Of a DNA stretch of 36,388 bases, positions 1 through 8,523 are shown piece after piece (position 1 is the first letter of the stretch; each line of letters begins with the position of its first letter). The position numbers were made by a program, and so were the translations under genes. The stretch is from a virus. The stretch is from IMG/VR virus record IMGVR_UViG_3300036823_000093, positions 1 to 36,388 of that record, one strand, 5' to 3'. The notes below the pieces were generated by a model. It was not told the DNA's origin, made no database searches, and worked only from the letters and a program-made list of their open reading frames with translations.

Positions 1-403
1 TGCTATGGGAAGTGGTCTAATGACATCAGGTTTTGGTCAATCTTTAGGAGCTGCGGGAGCTAACCTACAAACTCAATTAGCTCAAATGAAAGAACAATAT
101 CGCAGACAATCGATCAATGACCTATTGCAACAATACAATCAATTATCCAGTAATGCCCTTGGAACCAATACATTTGAAAACACATATACGCCTCCAACTC
201 AAGACCCACTAATGGAAATTATAAAAGGTGTAACGCAAGCAGGTGCAAGTATAATAGGTGGGCCATTAGCTAAAGCCGGAGTAGATTATTTTATGAATAA
301 ACCCTCTAACAATCAAACTCAATCGCAGCCTTTCTCTGCTGGAACTCCTGGAAATGGATATCAAGGTCGTTTTGGTGAACTTCCTAACTATGCGGGGTAT
401 TAA
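1..403 (+). CDS. Ejection-type virion protein, 3' part (5' part at the window end)
   Basis: This is the C-terminal portion of a gene that starts at 36044 and runs across the contig join. The first ATG inside the window (position 5) is not the true start: bases 1-73 repeat the last 73 bases, where the frame is already open. The protein is rich in Gln, Asn, Gly and Ala, with a Gly/Ala segment around 'GASIIGGPLAKAG'. The joined product is about 202 aa. It leads a three-gene set followed immediately at 403 by the next virion gene (stop and start overlap). Gene order matches the small ejection protein position of P22-like phages, but no sequence motif proves that role. Confidence 0.75.
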   Translation, partial: AMGSGLMTSGFGQSLGAAGANLQTQLAQMKEQYRRQSINDLLQQYNQLSSNALGTNTFENTYTPPTQDPLMEIIKGVTQAGASIIGGPLAKAGVDYFMNKPSNNQTQSQPFSAGTPGNGYQGRFGELPNYAGY

Positions 404-1836
404 TGGTCACTATTCTTCCTCCTAAGCCAAATGCCGGATTATCAATAGCCCAAGGCTTCAATGAAGGTCTTCAATCAACTTTTCAACCGGCTATTCAACA
501 AGAATATCAAAGAGGTAAACTTCAGCAGGCTCTAGGAAAATTAAGGGAACAAAGTAATGATCCTAACTCTACCCCCCAAGATCGACTCTATAATCTAATT
601 GAAGCTAGCCAATATTCGCCAGAAATTGGCCGTAATCTTCCTCAGCTTTACGCAGAATTAAATAAAGCTAGAGAAGTCGATGCGACGAAGAATGTAAATT
701 TTGGAGAACAACAACAAGGTTTTCAACCAGGGGGAATTTCAAGACAAAATCAGAGAGCTAACCCAGAAATTGAAAACGCTATTCAACAAAATCAATTTTT
801 TCCTAAAAATGCTGGGGCACAACAAAAACCAGGGAATTTACCTCAGGAAGCAACGCATGGCCAAGTTAAACCTGTTTTAAGTGGTGATGAATTACTACAA
901 AAAACACAGCAACGACAAGCTGAATTTGCTAAAAATGGAATAATTAAGAATTTTGAGGATGTTTACAATCAAGTTTCGAATGAAAATCAACAAAACGATT
1001 TATATAATCAACGAATTGAACTTGAAAGACAGAAAAGAATTGAATCTCAGCAACACTATGGAGAATTGGCAGAGCAAAGATTAAAAAAATTAATTCCTGA
1101 TGCCTCGGACGAAGAATCAGCCATAGCCAGAAAAATTGGAGAAGAAGCAGCTGGAGAAAATCGAAGCCAAGCGGATATTGATAGATTAATCACTAGACAA
1201 GTTAATGATTATAAAAATTCATTATCTAATATTGAAAAGGATCTTCAAGCGCCAAGGATTCAAAATAAATTGCAGCGTATATTTTCAGGAAAAAGCACAG
1301 ATTATCAAAAAGTTGAACAAGACGCGCGAGCAGCTATAAAGCCTTTAATTGACCGTGGATTGTATGAAAAATCCCGTACAATGCTAGCTAATGCCGGGTT
1401 CTACCCGGAAGAAAGAGAGAATATCATCTTTGGAAAGATGCCAAGAGAAATAAAATCTACTGTTGATAAAATTCCTAAAGCATCCTATGAAAAAACAAAA
1501 TCACTTCCCATAACAATGGGGGCCGGCATTCCAGCAGGAAATAAAAACTTAGTAAAGGAATACGATCTAAAAAGTAGGGTAAATCTGTTTGATAATCTTT
1601 CAAAAGTTTGGGGAGAGGGTAAAAATGATCAAGTCAATCTATTACAGTTAAGAAAAGAATATGAAGACAAGGGTTACGATTGGAGAATGTTTAAAGACTC
1701 AATGAATGAACTTGTAAATAGTGGTCAAATCCAATTAAATCCAGACCAAACAAATACTTATAATTCATATTTAAATAATCCTCCTTTAAATGCACTAGAA
1801 TCAATCTTGCATAATTTAGGATTAAGAGGTCGTTAA
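403..1836 (+). CDS. Gln-rich ejection (injection) protein candidate
   Basis: This 477-aa protein has a composition typical of podophage ejection proteins: Gln/Asn-rich, highly charged, predicted helical, with no signal peptide. Residues 1-90 are a helical region with 'IAQGFNEGL' and Q-rich stretches. The middle (about 150-300) looks like coiled coil, and the C-terminal 100 residues look like a compact folded domain. Its start overlaps the stop of the preceding gene and its stop overlaps the next start, so the three genes are translationally coupled. By position it matches P22 gp20 or gp16-type proteins that leave the capsid with the DNA. The assignment rests on synteny and composition only. 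Confidence 0.65.
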   Translation: MVTILPPKPNAGLSIAQGFNEGLQSTFQPAIQQEYQRGKLQQALGKLREQSNDPNSTPQDRLYNLIEASQYSPEIGRNLPQLYAELNKAREVDATKNVNFGEQQQGFQPGGISRQNQRANPEIENAIQQNQFFPKNAGAQQKPGNLPQEATHGQVKPVLSGDELLQKTQQRQAEFAKNGIIKNFEDVYNQVSNENQQNDLYNQRIELERQKRIESQQHYGELAEQRLKKLIPDASDEESAIARKIGEEAAGENRSQADIDRLITRQVNDYKNSLSNIEKDLQAPRIQNKLQRIFSGKSTDYQKVEQDARAAIKPLIDRGLYEKSRTMLANAGFYPEERENIIFGKMPREIKSTVDKIPKASYEKTKSLPITMGAGIPAGNKNLVKEYDLKSRVNLFDNLSKVWGEGKNDQVNLLQLRKEYEDKGYDWRMFKDSMNELVNSGQIQLNPDQTNTYNSYLNNPPLNALESILHNLGLRGR

Positions 1837-3299
1837 TGTCACCTTTAACACAAGCTATTTCACAAGGGTTTAGTTCGGAACAAGTTATAGAGTATCTGTT
1901 GAGACATTTCCCTAAATATTCAAAACAAATTAATCAAGCATTAGGGCAAGGATTTTCAGCTAACCAAGTTTTGAAATATTTAAATAAAGGAAGAAAAGGG
2001 GTAAATGAATTCGAAGGGGAATTGACAGAACATGAAAAAACAAGAAAGTCAGATAAAGAGAAACAAAAAAATTTAGAGAAGAATATAGGGAAAGGAGCAT
2101 TAGCATTAGGTGCAGCTGGGTTAGGTGCGTATGCATTAAATAGAGGGGCACAATCAATTGTACCTGAAGTTTTGCCAGCTCTACAACAACCCAATCAACC
2201 TAATGAAGGGATAGAAATAGATCTAACTCCTAAAATCACGAATCAGCAAAGACAACTGCAACACCAAGCCCCTAATCAATTGATCCAGCAGGCTAAACAA
2301 CCCCAGCCGAACCAACCTATTGATCAGCCACAAGCTCCACAAATGCCTAATGCTCCAATAGCTGAACAATCTCAAAATGCGGGTGCTATCCTTCAGCAAC
2401 TAGGAATAAAAGAAAAGGTAGACGCTTTAAGACAAAATAATCCCCCCGAAATGATTCCTAAAATATTAGCAGCCACTTTGCCAAAGAATATAAATCAAGC
2501 ATTGCAAAAACAAAATATTCCCGTAGATCAATTAATTTATGAATATATAAAAACAGCTCCTCCAGTTCAAACATTGCAAGCTAAGCAAGCTCAAGGTGTA
2601 CCATTTAGAAATAATCCTCCTGCTGGAATGGGTCAAAATCAACCCGAAAACACCCCATTACAGCCACAAAATACCCCTATTCCTGCCAATACTCCTTATG
2701 AAAGTGGATTTAAAGATCTGATAGAAGAAGGAAGGAATAAATTTAATGAGCACATGAATGTTCAAGAAATTCCAGAAAAGCCAAAAAATAGAGAACTCAA
2801 GCTAAACAGAGGCTCTACTGTTCTATTACCTGATGGAAATCTAGGTGAGATTGAAGATGTAAAGCAGGGGATAGCTAAGGTTAAAGTTGGCGATAAAATA
2901 CGCCATAAAAAACTTGACGAATTGATGGAATCCCCTAAAGAAGCAGCGAACGCAGCCCTAGAGTTGATTAAGAGTTTTACACCTGAATCTAAACGTTCAT
3001 CTCACCATGCTCTAAATACTTATGATCCTGTCACTAATTCTGCTCAATTTTTATTTCATAACGGAGATGGTTATTTAGTGGAGGACATTTCTCCTGAAGA
3101 ATACGAAAAATTATCGAATGAAATAGAAGAGGCTACAACAACAGGAAAAAATAAAATAGGCGCTTGGGCGACTGGGGAAGGATCTAGAGGAGCAGCCTAT
3201 CAAAAGATAGTAAAAAAACTGAAAAAACCTTATCGAAAAATACAAGTTGGATATAATCTCTTTAAAGAATTCCAAAGGTTAGTCAATGAAAAAGAATAA
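1836..3299 (+). CDS. Large ejection-type virion protein with Gly/Ala membrane segment and KTSC-like C-terminus
   Basis: The protein is 487 aa. Residues 1-50 hold two similar helical units ('ISQGFSSEQVIEYL' and 'LGQGFSANQVLKYL'). At about 90-108 is a Gly/Ala-rich hydrophobic segment that could insert into a membrane. A long Pro/Gln linker follows (about 120-290). Around 330-370 lies a small SH3/KOW-like beta segment ('STVLLPDGNLGEIEDV'). The last 110 residues resemble a KTSC-type domain ('YDPVTNSAQFLFHNGDGYLVEDI'). A membrane segment plus helical repeats fits a protein delivered across the cell envelope during infection. Function is inferred from context. It overlaps the start of a 37-aa gene at 3286. 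Confidence 0.6.
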   Translation: MSPLTQAISQGFSSEQVIEYLLRHFPKYSKQINQALGQGFSANQVLKYLNKGRKGVNEFEGELTEHEKTRKSDKEKQKNLEKNIGKGALALGAAGLGAYALNRGAQSIVPEVLPALQQPNQPNEGIEIDLTPKITNQQRQLQHQAPNQLIQQAKQPQPNQPIDQPQAPQMPNAPIAEQSQNAGAILQQLGIKEKVDALRQNNPPEMIPKILAATLPKNINQALQKQNIPVDQLIYEYIKTAPPVQTLQAKQAQGVPFRNNPPAGMGQNQPENTPLQPQNTPIPANTPYESGFKDLIEEGRNKFNEHMNVQEIPEKPKNRELKLNRGSTVLLPDGNLGEIEDVKQGIAKVKVGDKIRHKKLDELMESPKEAANAALELIKSFTPESKRSSHHALNTYDPVTNSAQFLFHNGDGYLVEDISPEEYEKLSNEIEEATTTGKNKIGAWATGEGSRGAAYQKIVKKLKKPYRKIQVGYNLFKEFQRLVNEKE

Positions 3300-3399
3300 T
3301 CAAAAACTATCCTCATCTCAAGTTGAGAATTTCAAAAAACTCTTTTTCACAATGAAATCTATTCAAAAAGAGCTTTCTAAATCTAAGAAAAAATCCTGA
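3286..3399 (+). CDS. Small basic hypothetical protein (37 aa)
   Basis: This short reading frame begins ATG AAA AAG and overlaps the end of the upstream virion gene by 14 bases. It has a Shine-Dalgarno-like AAAGG about 10 bases upstream. The product is Lys/Ser-rich, helical and soluble, ending in a run of lysines. The tight overlap with the ejection cassette suggests it is expressed. I do not recognise a family. Confidence 0.45.
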   Translation: MKKNNQKLSSSQVENFKKLFFTMKSIQKELSKSKKKS

Positions 3400-3414
3400 A
3401 TTAAATTTGACCCG

Positions 3415-3432
3415 ATAACAATTCTTAAGCAC
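3415..3432 (+). repeat. 18-nt direct repeat, copy 1 (second copy at 22437)
   Basis: The sequence ATAACAATTCTTAAGCAC occurs here upstream of the first tail-fibre gene and again at 22437-22454 between the terminase and portal genes. A shorter related stretch (CAATTCTTAAG) occurs on the minus strand just upstream of the secreted-protein gene that starts at 6426. All three lie upstream of genes or modules, so a shared regulatory site is possible. Confidence 0.5.
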
Positions 3433-3435
3433 GGT

Positions 3436-3458
3436 GAAACCTTAAAACAAGAGGTTTC
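3436..3458 (+). promoter_or_regulatory. Hairpin over the ribosome binding site of the first tail-fibre gene
   Basis: GAAACC (3436-3441) and GGTTTC (3453-3458) can pair across an 11-base loop. The right arm overlaps AAGAGG, the ribosome binding site of the gene starting at 3461. Such a stem could hold back translation until the transcript is long or bound by a factor. Regulation is inference. Confidence 0.3.
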
Positions 3459-3460
3459 CA

Positions 3461-4174
3461 ATGGGCAAAATATTATTAGCAACAGGTGTATCTCAGGATC
3501 AGGTCAAAGTTCTTCCTCCTCCAAACACCTCAAATAGATCTCCCATATCTAATGATACTAATTTTGACATAGGTCAAATATGGTTCAATAAAAATACTGG
3601 CCAATTTTACATTTATCAAGGCGGAACAGGTTCCGACAACTGGATACTTTTTTCAGGATCTCTTCCTCCGGCAGTTGCCACGCAATACGTCACTGACGTC
3701 AATTCACCTGCAATTCCTGCGGCAAATATTCTAAATGAAATAGGTCGTTCAACGACTGCCAATAATAATAACGGAGTTAGAACGGATGGAAGTTCAGGAA
3801 GCAACACATTAACGATTCAATTGACAAATAGATTGCAAGGCACGACTTCAACAGTTGGAGCAGTAACGTCTGTTATTTCTAGTTTTACTCCGACAATCAT
3901 AGGGACTTATGCAATAGAGTATAGAGTTGCAGCCTATAATACAACAGGATCTTTAGGTGCAGGTTATAGCATATTTGGAACCGCTCGTTTTGATGGTACT
4001 GATTCTAATCTTTGCGGAACTGCCGATAAAATTACAAATGAAGAAGGGTCTATGACATCCGCTAATGTAACTATGACAAATTCATCAGGTGCAATCTTAG
4101 TTAATGGTGTTGGTTATGCAGGACAAACGATTAATTGGTCAGCAGTTGGTTTATATACATTCGTGGGGGTTTGA
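3461..4174 (+). CDS. Tail-fibre-like protein
   Basis: The 237-aa protein begins MGKILLATG. Residues 38-65 contain 'GQIWFNKNTGQFYIYQGGTGSDNWILF', a short beta unit common at the N-terminus of phage fibre proteins. The second half is a Ser/Thr/Gly/Asn-rich beta-strand region ending in 'NWSAVGLYTFVGV', which resembles a C1q/TNF-like trimeric tip by its alternating hydrophobic pattern. It follows the ejection genes and precedes the larger S74 fibre gene. The ribosome binding site AAGAGG lies just upstream of the ATG and within a hairpin. It is probably an adsorption-apparatus protein; the receptor is unknown. Confidence 0.65.
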   Translation: MGKILLATGVSQDQVKVLPPPNTSNRSPISNDTNFDIGQIWFNKNTGQFYIYQGGTGSDNWILFSGSLPPAVATQYVTDVNSPAIPAANILNEIGRSTTANNNNGVRTDGSSGSNTLTIQLTNRLQGTTSTVGAVTSVISSFTPTIIGTYAIEYRVAAYNTTGSLGAGYSIFGTARFDGTDSNLCGTADKITNEEGSMTSANVTMTNSSGAILVNGVGYAGQTINWSAVGLYTFVGV

Positions 4175-4177
4175 TTA

Positions 4178-4485
4178 CATCTACATAGAATAATTCTAAA
4201 AGGATTTATTATGCCATCTTTAGTTGGTTTGAAAAATATCTTCATATTTTTCTTAGTGAAGCTAAAGAAGGATTTTTCTTAAATATTGAAAAAAATAATA
4301 GTTGTTGGAATTGGAAAGGTAATATTGAAGAAGGTAAATTGATTTGTCATACTTGTGATAATCCTTCTTGTGTAAATCCTGATCATCTTTATCAAGGGAC
4401 TTTAAAAGATAATCATCAAGACATGGTAAAACGAGGTAGATTTAAACCTCGAGGTAAAATACAACCCCTAAAATGTTGTAAATGA
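4178..4485 (+). pseudogene. Degenerate HNH homing endonuclease fragment
   Basis: The open frame has no usable ATG. It encodes 'NSCWNWKGNIEEGKLICHTCDNPSCVNPDHLYQGTLKDNHQDMVKRGR' (shown here as separate known pieces of the family: the CWxWxG motif, CHxCDN, CVNPDH, and the LxxGTxxDN tail). Intact relatives have about 25 residues, including an AHR motif, between the WKG and GKLICH parts. Those are missing here, so the nuclease fold is incomplete. The fragment lies in a different frame from the fibre gene that follows and ends directly before that gene's in-frame sequence resumes at 4484. It looks like the remnant of a homing element that landed in the 5' end of the fibre gene. Confidence 0.7.
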
Positions 4486-4516
4486 GGTAATTATTTCTGG
4501 ATTTGACAACGATATA

Positions 4517-6136
4517 ATGTACGCGAAGAACGCTGATTTCACTAAAGCTGATAATCAGGCAGTATCTGAAAATAACGGTTTGATTACTGATGGTCAACTG
4601 TGGATTGGAAGAACTTCCGTTAATGCGGGGGGTACTCACATAGACGTAAATACTCTTACTGCTGGTTCAGGAATAAATATTGTAAATGGCGCTGGCTCAG
4701 TTACTATTGAAACAAGTGGTGTGGCAATCACTACTATTGATGGAGACACTGGGAGTATAGCGGGTTCGGTAGTGACAATTGAGACTGGAGTATCGACAAA
4801 TAACTCTGGTTCTACAATCGAATTTAATAATTCTGGAACTACATCTGTGTTGAATTTGACTAATAAAACCAATCACAGCACTTGTTTGGGTCAATTATCT
4901 GGAAATTCAGCTATGGCTGGAAGCAATAACACAGCGTTAGGATACTCCACATTTTCAAATGATCTTACTGGGAACAACTCGGTCGCTATCGGAGCCTCAT
5001 GTTTATCTAACAGCAATGGTTCTCAAAATAATATTGGAATCGGGGTATCGGTTTTACCTAATGTAACAGGGTCTAACTGCGTCGGAATTGGATTTAACTC
5101 AATGTTAAACGCTGTAAATTCTTCCAACTGCGTCGCAATTGGTTCTCAGACACTAGGAGATGTTTCCCCAACAAGCTGTATTGCTATCGGTTTTGACTCG
5201 ATGATAAACGCTTCGGGTAGTATCAATAATGTGGGTATAGGTGAAAGTACACTTTCTAATTCAAGCGGATCTAATAACGTCGCTATCGGTTTTAACAGCA
5301 TGTTAAATTCTGCTACCTCATTACAAAACGTTGCAATTGGATCTCAGACGCTTAGAGATCCAACAGCTTCGAGCAACGTAGCTATAGGTTATAACTGTAT
5401 GTTTGACGCTGTTGGTAGCATCAACAATGTTGGTATAGGTCAACTAGCCTTGGCTAATAGCACCGGTAACGCAAATGTGGCTCTAGGATTAGGTGTAATG
5501 CAAAGCGCTACTAGTGCTTCATTTAATATAGCATTGGGTTTCAATTCTCAATTTAGCAATTTGTCTGGGAACGATAACATCGCAATCGGAAGCCAAGCAT
5601 TAAACAATGCCACAGCTCCAACACTAAACACTGTTTTGGGATTTCAATCGGGTGGTAATTATAGCTCCACAGAATCCAGCAATATTATTTTAGGTGCTTC
5701 AGTAACTGGAACCACTGGAGAATCAAATGTTGTGAGAATTGGAAATCAAGGTTCCGGATCTAGCCAACAAAATACTTGTTTCATTGCGGGTATTACAGGC
5801 GCCACTGTCACAGGAACAGCGGTTCTTTGTGCAACTAATGGTCAATTGGGCACTGTTGTTTCATCCGAGAGATATAAAGAAAATATATTTGATATAAAAG
5901 ACGATATTTCAGTCTTAAATTTAAGACCTGTCGAATTTAATTACAAAAAAGATCAATCTAAATCAAGATGTTACGGTTTGATTGCTGAAGAAGTTGATTC
6001 AGATTTTAAGTATCTTTGTTTTTACAATGATCAAGGAAAACCTGAAAGCGTCAAATATCACGAACTGCCTGTTTTTCTTCTAAAAGAAATTCAACGTTTA
6101 AATGCTAGAATAGAAAAATTGGAAGGTAAATCATAA
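4517..6136 (+). CDS. Tail fibre/tailspike with YadA-like repeats and S74 intramolecular chaperone
   Basis: The 539-aa reading frame begins MYAKNADF. Residues about 125-420 are many copies of a 13-16 residue motif of the form 'SNNVAIGxxxL', the left-handed beta-roll of trimeric YadA/Hia-type head domains. The C-terminus (about 450-539) is a peptidase S74 intramolecular chaperone, with 'SSERYKENIFDI', 'LRPVEFNYK' and 'GLIAEEVD', followed by a short coiled coil. In this family the chaperone trimerises the fibre and then cleaves itself off just before the conserved Ser. The true N-terminus may be lost or separate: in-frame sequence is open from 4484, and an ATG with a good ribosome site (4211, MPSLV) lies in the same frame but is cut off by the HNH remnant. 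Confidence 0.85.
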   Translation: MYAKNADFTKADNQAVSENNGLITDGQLWIGRTSVNAGGTHIDVNTLTAGSGINIVNGAGSVTIETSGVAITTIDGDTGSIAGSVVTIETGVSTNNSGSTIEFNNSGTTSVLNLTNKTNHSTCLGQLSGNSAMAGSNNTALGYSTFSNDLTGNNSVAIGASCLSNSNGSQNNIGIGVSVLPNVTGSNCVGIGFNSMLNAVNSSNCVAIGSQTLGDVSPTSCIAIGFDSMINASGSINNVGIGESTLSNSSGSNNVAIGFNSMLNSATSLQNVAIGSQTLRDPTASSNVAIGYNCMFDAVGSINNVGIGQLALANSTGNANVALGLGVMQSATSASFNIALGFNSQFSNLSGNDNIAIGSQALNNATAPTLNTVLGFQSGGNYSSTESSNIILGASVTGTTGESNVVRIGNQGSGSSQQNTCFIAGITGATVTGTAVLCATNGQLGTVVSSERYKENIFDIKDDISVLNLRPVEFNYKKDQSKSRCYGLIAEEVDSDFKYLCFYNDQGKPESVKYHELPVFLLKEIQRLNARIEKLEGKS

Positions 6137-6141
6137 TCGTC

Positions 6142-6426
6142 TTATTTTTTAAGACAATCTAATTTATCAATCTTAGTTTCTATTAAATATTTACAGTCTT
6201 TAAAACACCTAAGTCTGTCATTGTGAATAATTATGTAATTTTGACAATGGAAATCATCAGGATCTATCTGGAAATTTTCAATAGCTATTTCTGTTTTAAG
6301 GATCTCATATTTCAAGTATTCAATTACTTGCATTTTTGCAATTTCATAATAAACACAAGGAACTGCCTGACTTTCTGCGATCAAAAAAACAGGAAACGAC
6401 AGTAAAGTTATTAATAAATTTTTCAT
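6142..6426 (-). CDS. Small secreted Cys-containing protein
   Basis: The 94-aa product begins MKNLLITLLSFPVFLIAESQA, a convincing Sec signal peptide with likely cleavage after AESQA. The mature part is charged and has four cysteines that could form disulfides in the periplasm. An SD-like AGAGGA lies about 5 bases before the ATG. It is encoded against the direction of the fibre genes, at the boundary between the late and early halves, as lysogenic-conversion or superinfection-exclusion genes often are. No family recognised. Confidence 0.6.
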   Translation of the reverse strand: MKNLLITLLSFPVFLIAESQAVPCVYYEIAKMQVIEYLKYEILKTEIAIENFQIDPDDFHCQNYIIIHNDRLRCFKDCKYLIETKIDKLDCLKK

Positions 6427-6471
6427 AAGTCCTCTTAAGAATTGCCGGATATTTGCTCATTTTCAATTTTT

Positions 6472-6499
6472 TTGTCAATATAGATTTTTTAATTACATT
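6472..6499 (+). promoter_or_regulatory. Possible promoter for the Xre-type regulator
   Basis: TTGTCA (6472-6477) and TACATT (6494-6499) lie 16 bases apart in a very AT-rich segment immediately upstream of the regulator ATG at 6513. The resulting leader would be very short. The match is moderate and AT-rich DNA produces many such pairs. Confidence 0.3.
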
Positions 6500-6512
6500 T
6501 TTTGTCATATTT

Positions 6513-6998
6513 ATGTCTAGACCTCATTTCTTAATTCAACCACCTACTTCTTACACCGGAATAATTACAGAGCCTTCTAATAGATTAATCTCACTAACCA
6601 CTCAACAAATTATTGCTTCGTTAAGAGATGAAGGTATTCCTCTTTCTATCATTGCACAAATTGCAAAAGTTGAGCGAAAGACCTTTTATTCTTGGCTTAA
6701 TGGAAAGTCAATACGCATAGATAATCAAGAAAGGTTAGAAAAACTATATGAATTACTTTTCAGAGATAAACAATCATCTCTACTATATCTTTATCGTTAT
6801 TGGAATCGAAAAACAGCTACGGGATTATCTTTGTGCAATCTTTTCACAGAGGATAATTTAAATTCGACAGTGATAAATAAGGCCTTATTAGAACTATGGC
6901 CACTTGCAAAGAAATATGAACTCGAATTGTGTGAAGACTATATCGAAGCTAACGAAGACAAAGGGCAGTTGGAAGTAATTAATGATTGGCGAAACTGA
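6513..6998 (+). CDS. Xre/ParS-antitoxin-like HTH protein
   Basis: The 161-aa product starts at MSRPHFLIQPP; an upstream in-frame ATG at 6453 would add a hydrophobic, unlikely N-terminus. Residues about 35-80 form a helix-turn-helix ('IIASLRDEGIPLSIIAQIAKVERKTFYSWLNGKSI'). The C-terminal half (about 85-150) has the helical layout of the Xre/MbcA/ParS toxin-binding type. It stands alone between oppositely oriented genes, with no RES or other toxin gene beside it. It could be a repressor of the leftward early operon whose end it faces, or an orphan antitoxin used against host toxins. The HTH is fairly clear; the role is inference. Confidence 0.65.
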   Translation: MSRPHFLIQPPTSYTGIITEPSNRLISLTTQQIIASLRDEGIPLSIIAQIAKVERKTFYSWLNGKSIRIDNQERLEKLYELLFRDKQSSLLYLYRYWNRKTATGLSLCNLFTEDNLNSTVINKALLELWPLAKKYELELCEDYIEANEDKGQLEVINDWRN

Positions 6999-7009
6999 TC
7001 CATTGCATA

Positions 7010-7216
7010 TTATTCTTTTGGTGGTTTCGGTAGTGGCATCCAATGCGTAATTCCAAACACCATTCCATCACCCGCATATGAACCTAAAGGACTACATACC
7101 CAACTTGGATATTCATTATGTATATCTCGATAAGCTCGAAAAACACCATCCTCTCCATAAACTAAAACTAGATCGTAGGGTGCTGGCAACCTATCTATGC
7201 ATTTAATCCATTCCAT
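7010..7216 (-). CDS. DUF551 family protein
   Basis: The 68-aa protein begins MEWIKCIDRLPAPYDLVLVYGEDG and ends ITHWMPLPKPPKE. These are the hallmark ends of DUF551, a small family common in phage early regions with no known activity. It is the last gene of the leftward operon and overlaps the gene upstream (7195-7485) by 22 bases. Confidence 0.8.
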   Translation of the reverse strand: MEWIKCIDRLPAPYDLVLVYGEDGVFRAYRDIHNEYPSWVCSPLGSYAGDGMVFGITHWMPLPKPPKE

Positions 7217-7485
7217 TCAGCCCTTTCAAAATCATATTCAGGCCAATATTTGCATAACATTTTAAAATAGTGATCAGTCATATTTTTATATCCTGCTGAA
7301 TAATAAACATCCTCAACACAATCATTGACAATTTGAAAATTTGCACCCAACGCATTAGCTAATATTACCATATTTGGGAACGGATTATTTGGATGGCAAA
7401 TCCCAGGAAATTTAATTGAGAAATCTAGAGGTGGTTCGATTAATTCTTTTCTTAAATGATCCATGGCTTGATAATAAATTCCCAT
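7195..7485 (-). CDS. Hypothetical early protein
   Basis: This 96-aa acidic protein begins MGIYYQAMDHLRKEL and has the ribosome site GAGGCAAG just before the ATG. It shares the opening MGIY and a similar size and aromatic content with the gene at 8524-8892, but the rest does not align well by eye. No family recognised. Confidence 0.55.
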   Translation of the reverse strand: MGIYYQAMDHLRKELIEPPLDFSIKFPGICHPNNPFPNMVILANALGANFQIVNDCVEDVYYSAGYKNMTDHYFKMLCKYWPEYDFERAEWNGLNA

Positions 7486-7523
7486 CTTGCCTCAAATTTT
7501 AGTGATGTGTCTGATATCATAAA

Positions 7524-7637
7524 TTATATTTTAGAATCTTTATCATAATGGGCACGACCTTTCATTTTATGAATAAATTTTTCCACCTTTTTACAGTCAT
7601 TATAATCTCCTCTAAAATAGATAACTGCACATCCCAA
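7524..7637 (-). pseudogene. Possible gene remnant lacking a normal start
   Basis: A 37-codon frame opens with TTG and encodes 'GCAVIYFRGDYNDCKKVEKFIHKMKGRAHYDK' in pieces that look like real protein (balanced composition, amphipathic helix). No ATG or ribosome site precedes it, and the frame is closed 5 codons further upstream. It may be the 3' end of a truncated gene. Confidence 0.25.
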
Positions 7638-7666
7638 ATGTGGCGCGTAACTTTAGAAAATCTTTT

Positions 7667-7774
7667 TTATTGTATAATTTCATTAATATCCTTAGATAGT
7701 TCAATTTGATTCTCTGAAAAAGCTTCTGTGTCATATCCACCACTTGTGGATAAAACGTTTCCACAGAGGCACAT
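7667..7774 (-). CDS. Small hypothetical protein (35 aa)
   Basis: This short frame starts with ATG preceded by GGAAAG and encodes MCLCGNVLSTSGGYDTEAFSENQ... followed by an amphipathic helix. Composition is protein-like and acidic. It lies in the leftward operon. Function unknown. Confidence 0.35.
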   Translation of the reverse strand: MCLCGNVLSTSGGYDTEAFSENQIELSKDINEIIQ

Positions 7775-7833
7775 TAACTTTCCAGTTTTACCTCAAGTTT
7801 TAGGATATCTATATCCGATAATCGTCGTTATGT

Positions 7834-8250
7834 TTAAGAATTTTCACAATTTCCAATGTATTTTTCTGAATTTTCGTCAATCCACAATCTTTTATTTAAT
7901 TCCAGCATAGCGAAAATAAACAACCCTTCAACATAATCCGAAAACTCAGCATTTGTGAATGAACTTCCTCGCAGAAAAATATTTAATACAATATCTTTTT
8001 TCAAACGATCTAAAATTCCTTCAGCAGTTTCTGGATTTAAGTTAAAATTTTTCCATTCAGTGCTATATTTTAACATGTCTTCAAACTTATCAAAATATTT
8101 TCCACGGAAGTAATAATCGTCTTTATAATTATCAGGCCATATTTTCTTAGCTTCTTCTTTGTTAAGATATTTTCTTGGTATGGATATTTGAAATGTTCCA
8201 TCTTCGTGCTTATATAGCCTTTTTTCTAAATCTTGTAGTTCATTTTCCAT
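7834..8250 (-). CDS. Hypothetical early protein
   Basis: The 138-aa protein begins MENELQDLEKRLYKHEDGTF, with AAGGA 8-10 bases before the ATG. It is rich in charged and aromatic residues and appears mixed helical, with no transmembrane or metal motif. Its start overlaps the end of the upstream Cys-rich gene by 11 bases, which supports expression in one transcript. No family recognised. Confidence 0.55.
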   Translation of the reverse strand: MENELQDLEKRLYKHEDGTFQISIPRKYLNKEEAKKIWPDNYKDDYYFRGKYFDKFEDMLKYSTEWKNFNLNPETAEGILDRLKKDIVLNIFLRGSSFTNAEFSDYVEGLFIFAMLELNKRLWIDENSEKYIGNCENS

Positions 8251-8434
8251 CGTTTAAATCCTTCTCATCCATATTATTCAAAGTACACCACAAACAAATA
8301 CAAGATTTATCTTTTATACAAATATTTTTGCATTGAGTGCAAATTGAAAATTCGTTGCCTTCAGGGGGATATATTATTATTTCCATTCCCTGAGAAGGGA
8401 GTTCAATTCCACTCCATGCGTCATCTTCCATCAT
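8240..8434 (-). CDS. Cys-rich putative zinc protein
   Basis: The 64-aa protein has 'CTQCKNICIKDKSCICLWC', that is CxxC followed by CxC and a further CxxC-like spacing, which suggests one zinc site. I chose the ATG at 8434 over an in-frame TTG one codon earlier. It is coupled to the following gene by overlap. Function unknown. Confidence 0.5.
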   Translation of the reverse strand: MMEDDAWSGIELPSQGMEIIIYPPEGNEFSICTQCKNICIKDKSCICLWCTLNNMDEKDLNDGK

Positions 8435-8523
8435 CAACTCACAATATTTTATTTAATTTTTGATTATCAGGAAACATTTCCGATGTGATACAGGAATCTT
8501 GTCGTTGAAGTTCATGGTTTTAT

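Noticed and set aside
1934-2194. Minus-strand frames inside the ejection genes
   Set aside because: They are low-complexity shadows of the AT-rich plus-strand gene with no ribosome site.
8438-8523. Short minus-strand frame encoding CITSEMFPDNQKLNKIL
   Set aside because: It is closed by a stop just upstream with no start codon. It is probably spacer or a scrap of a lost gene.
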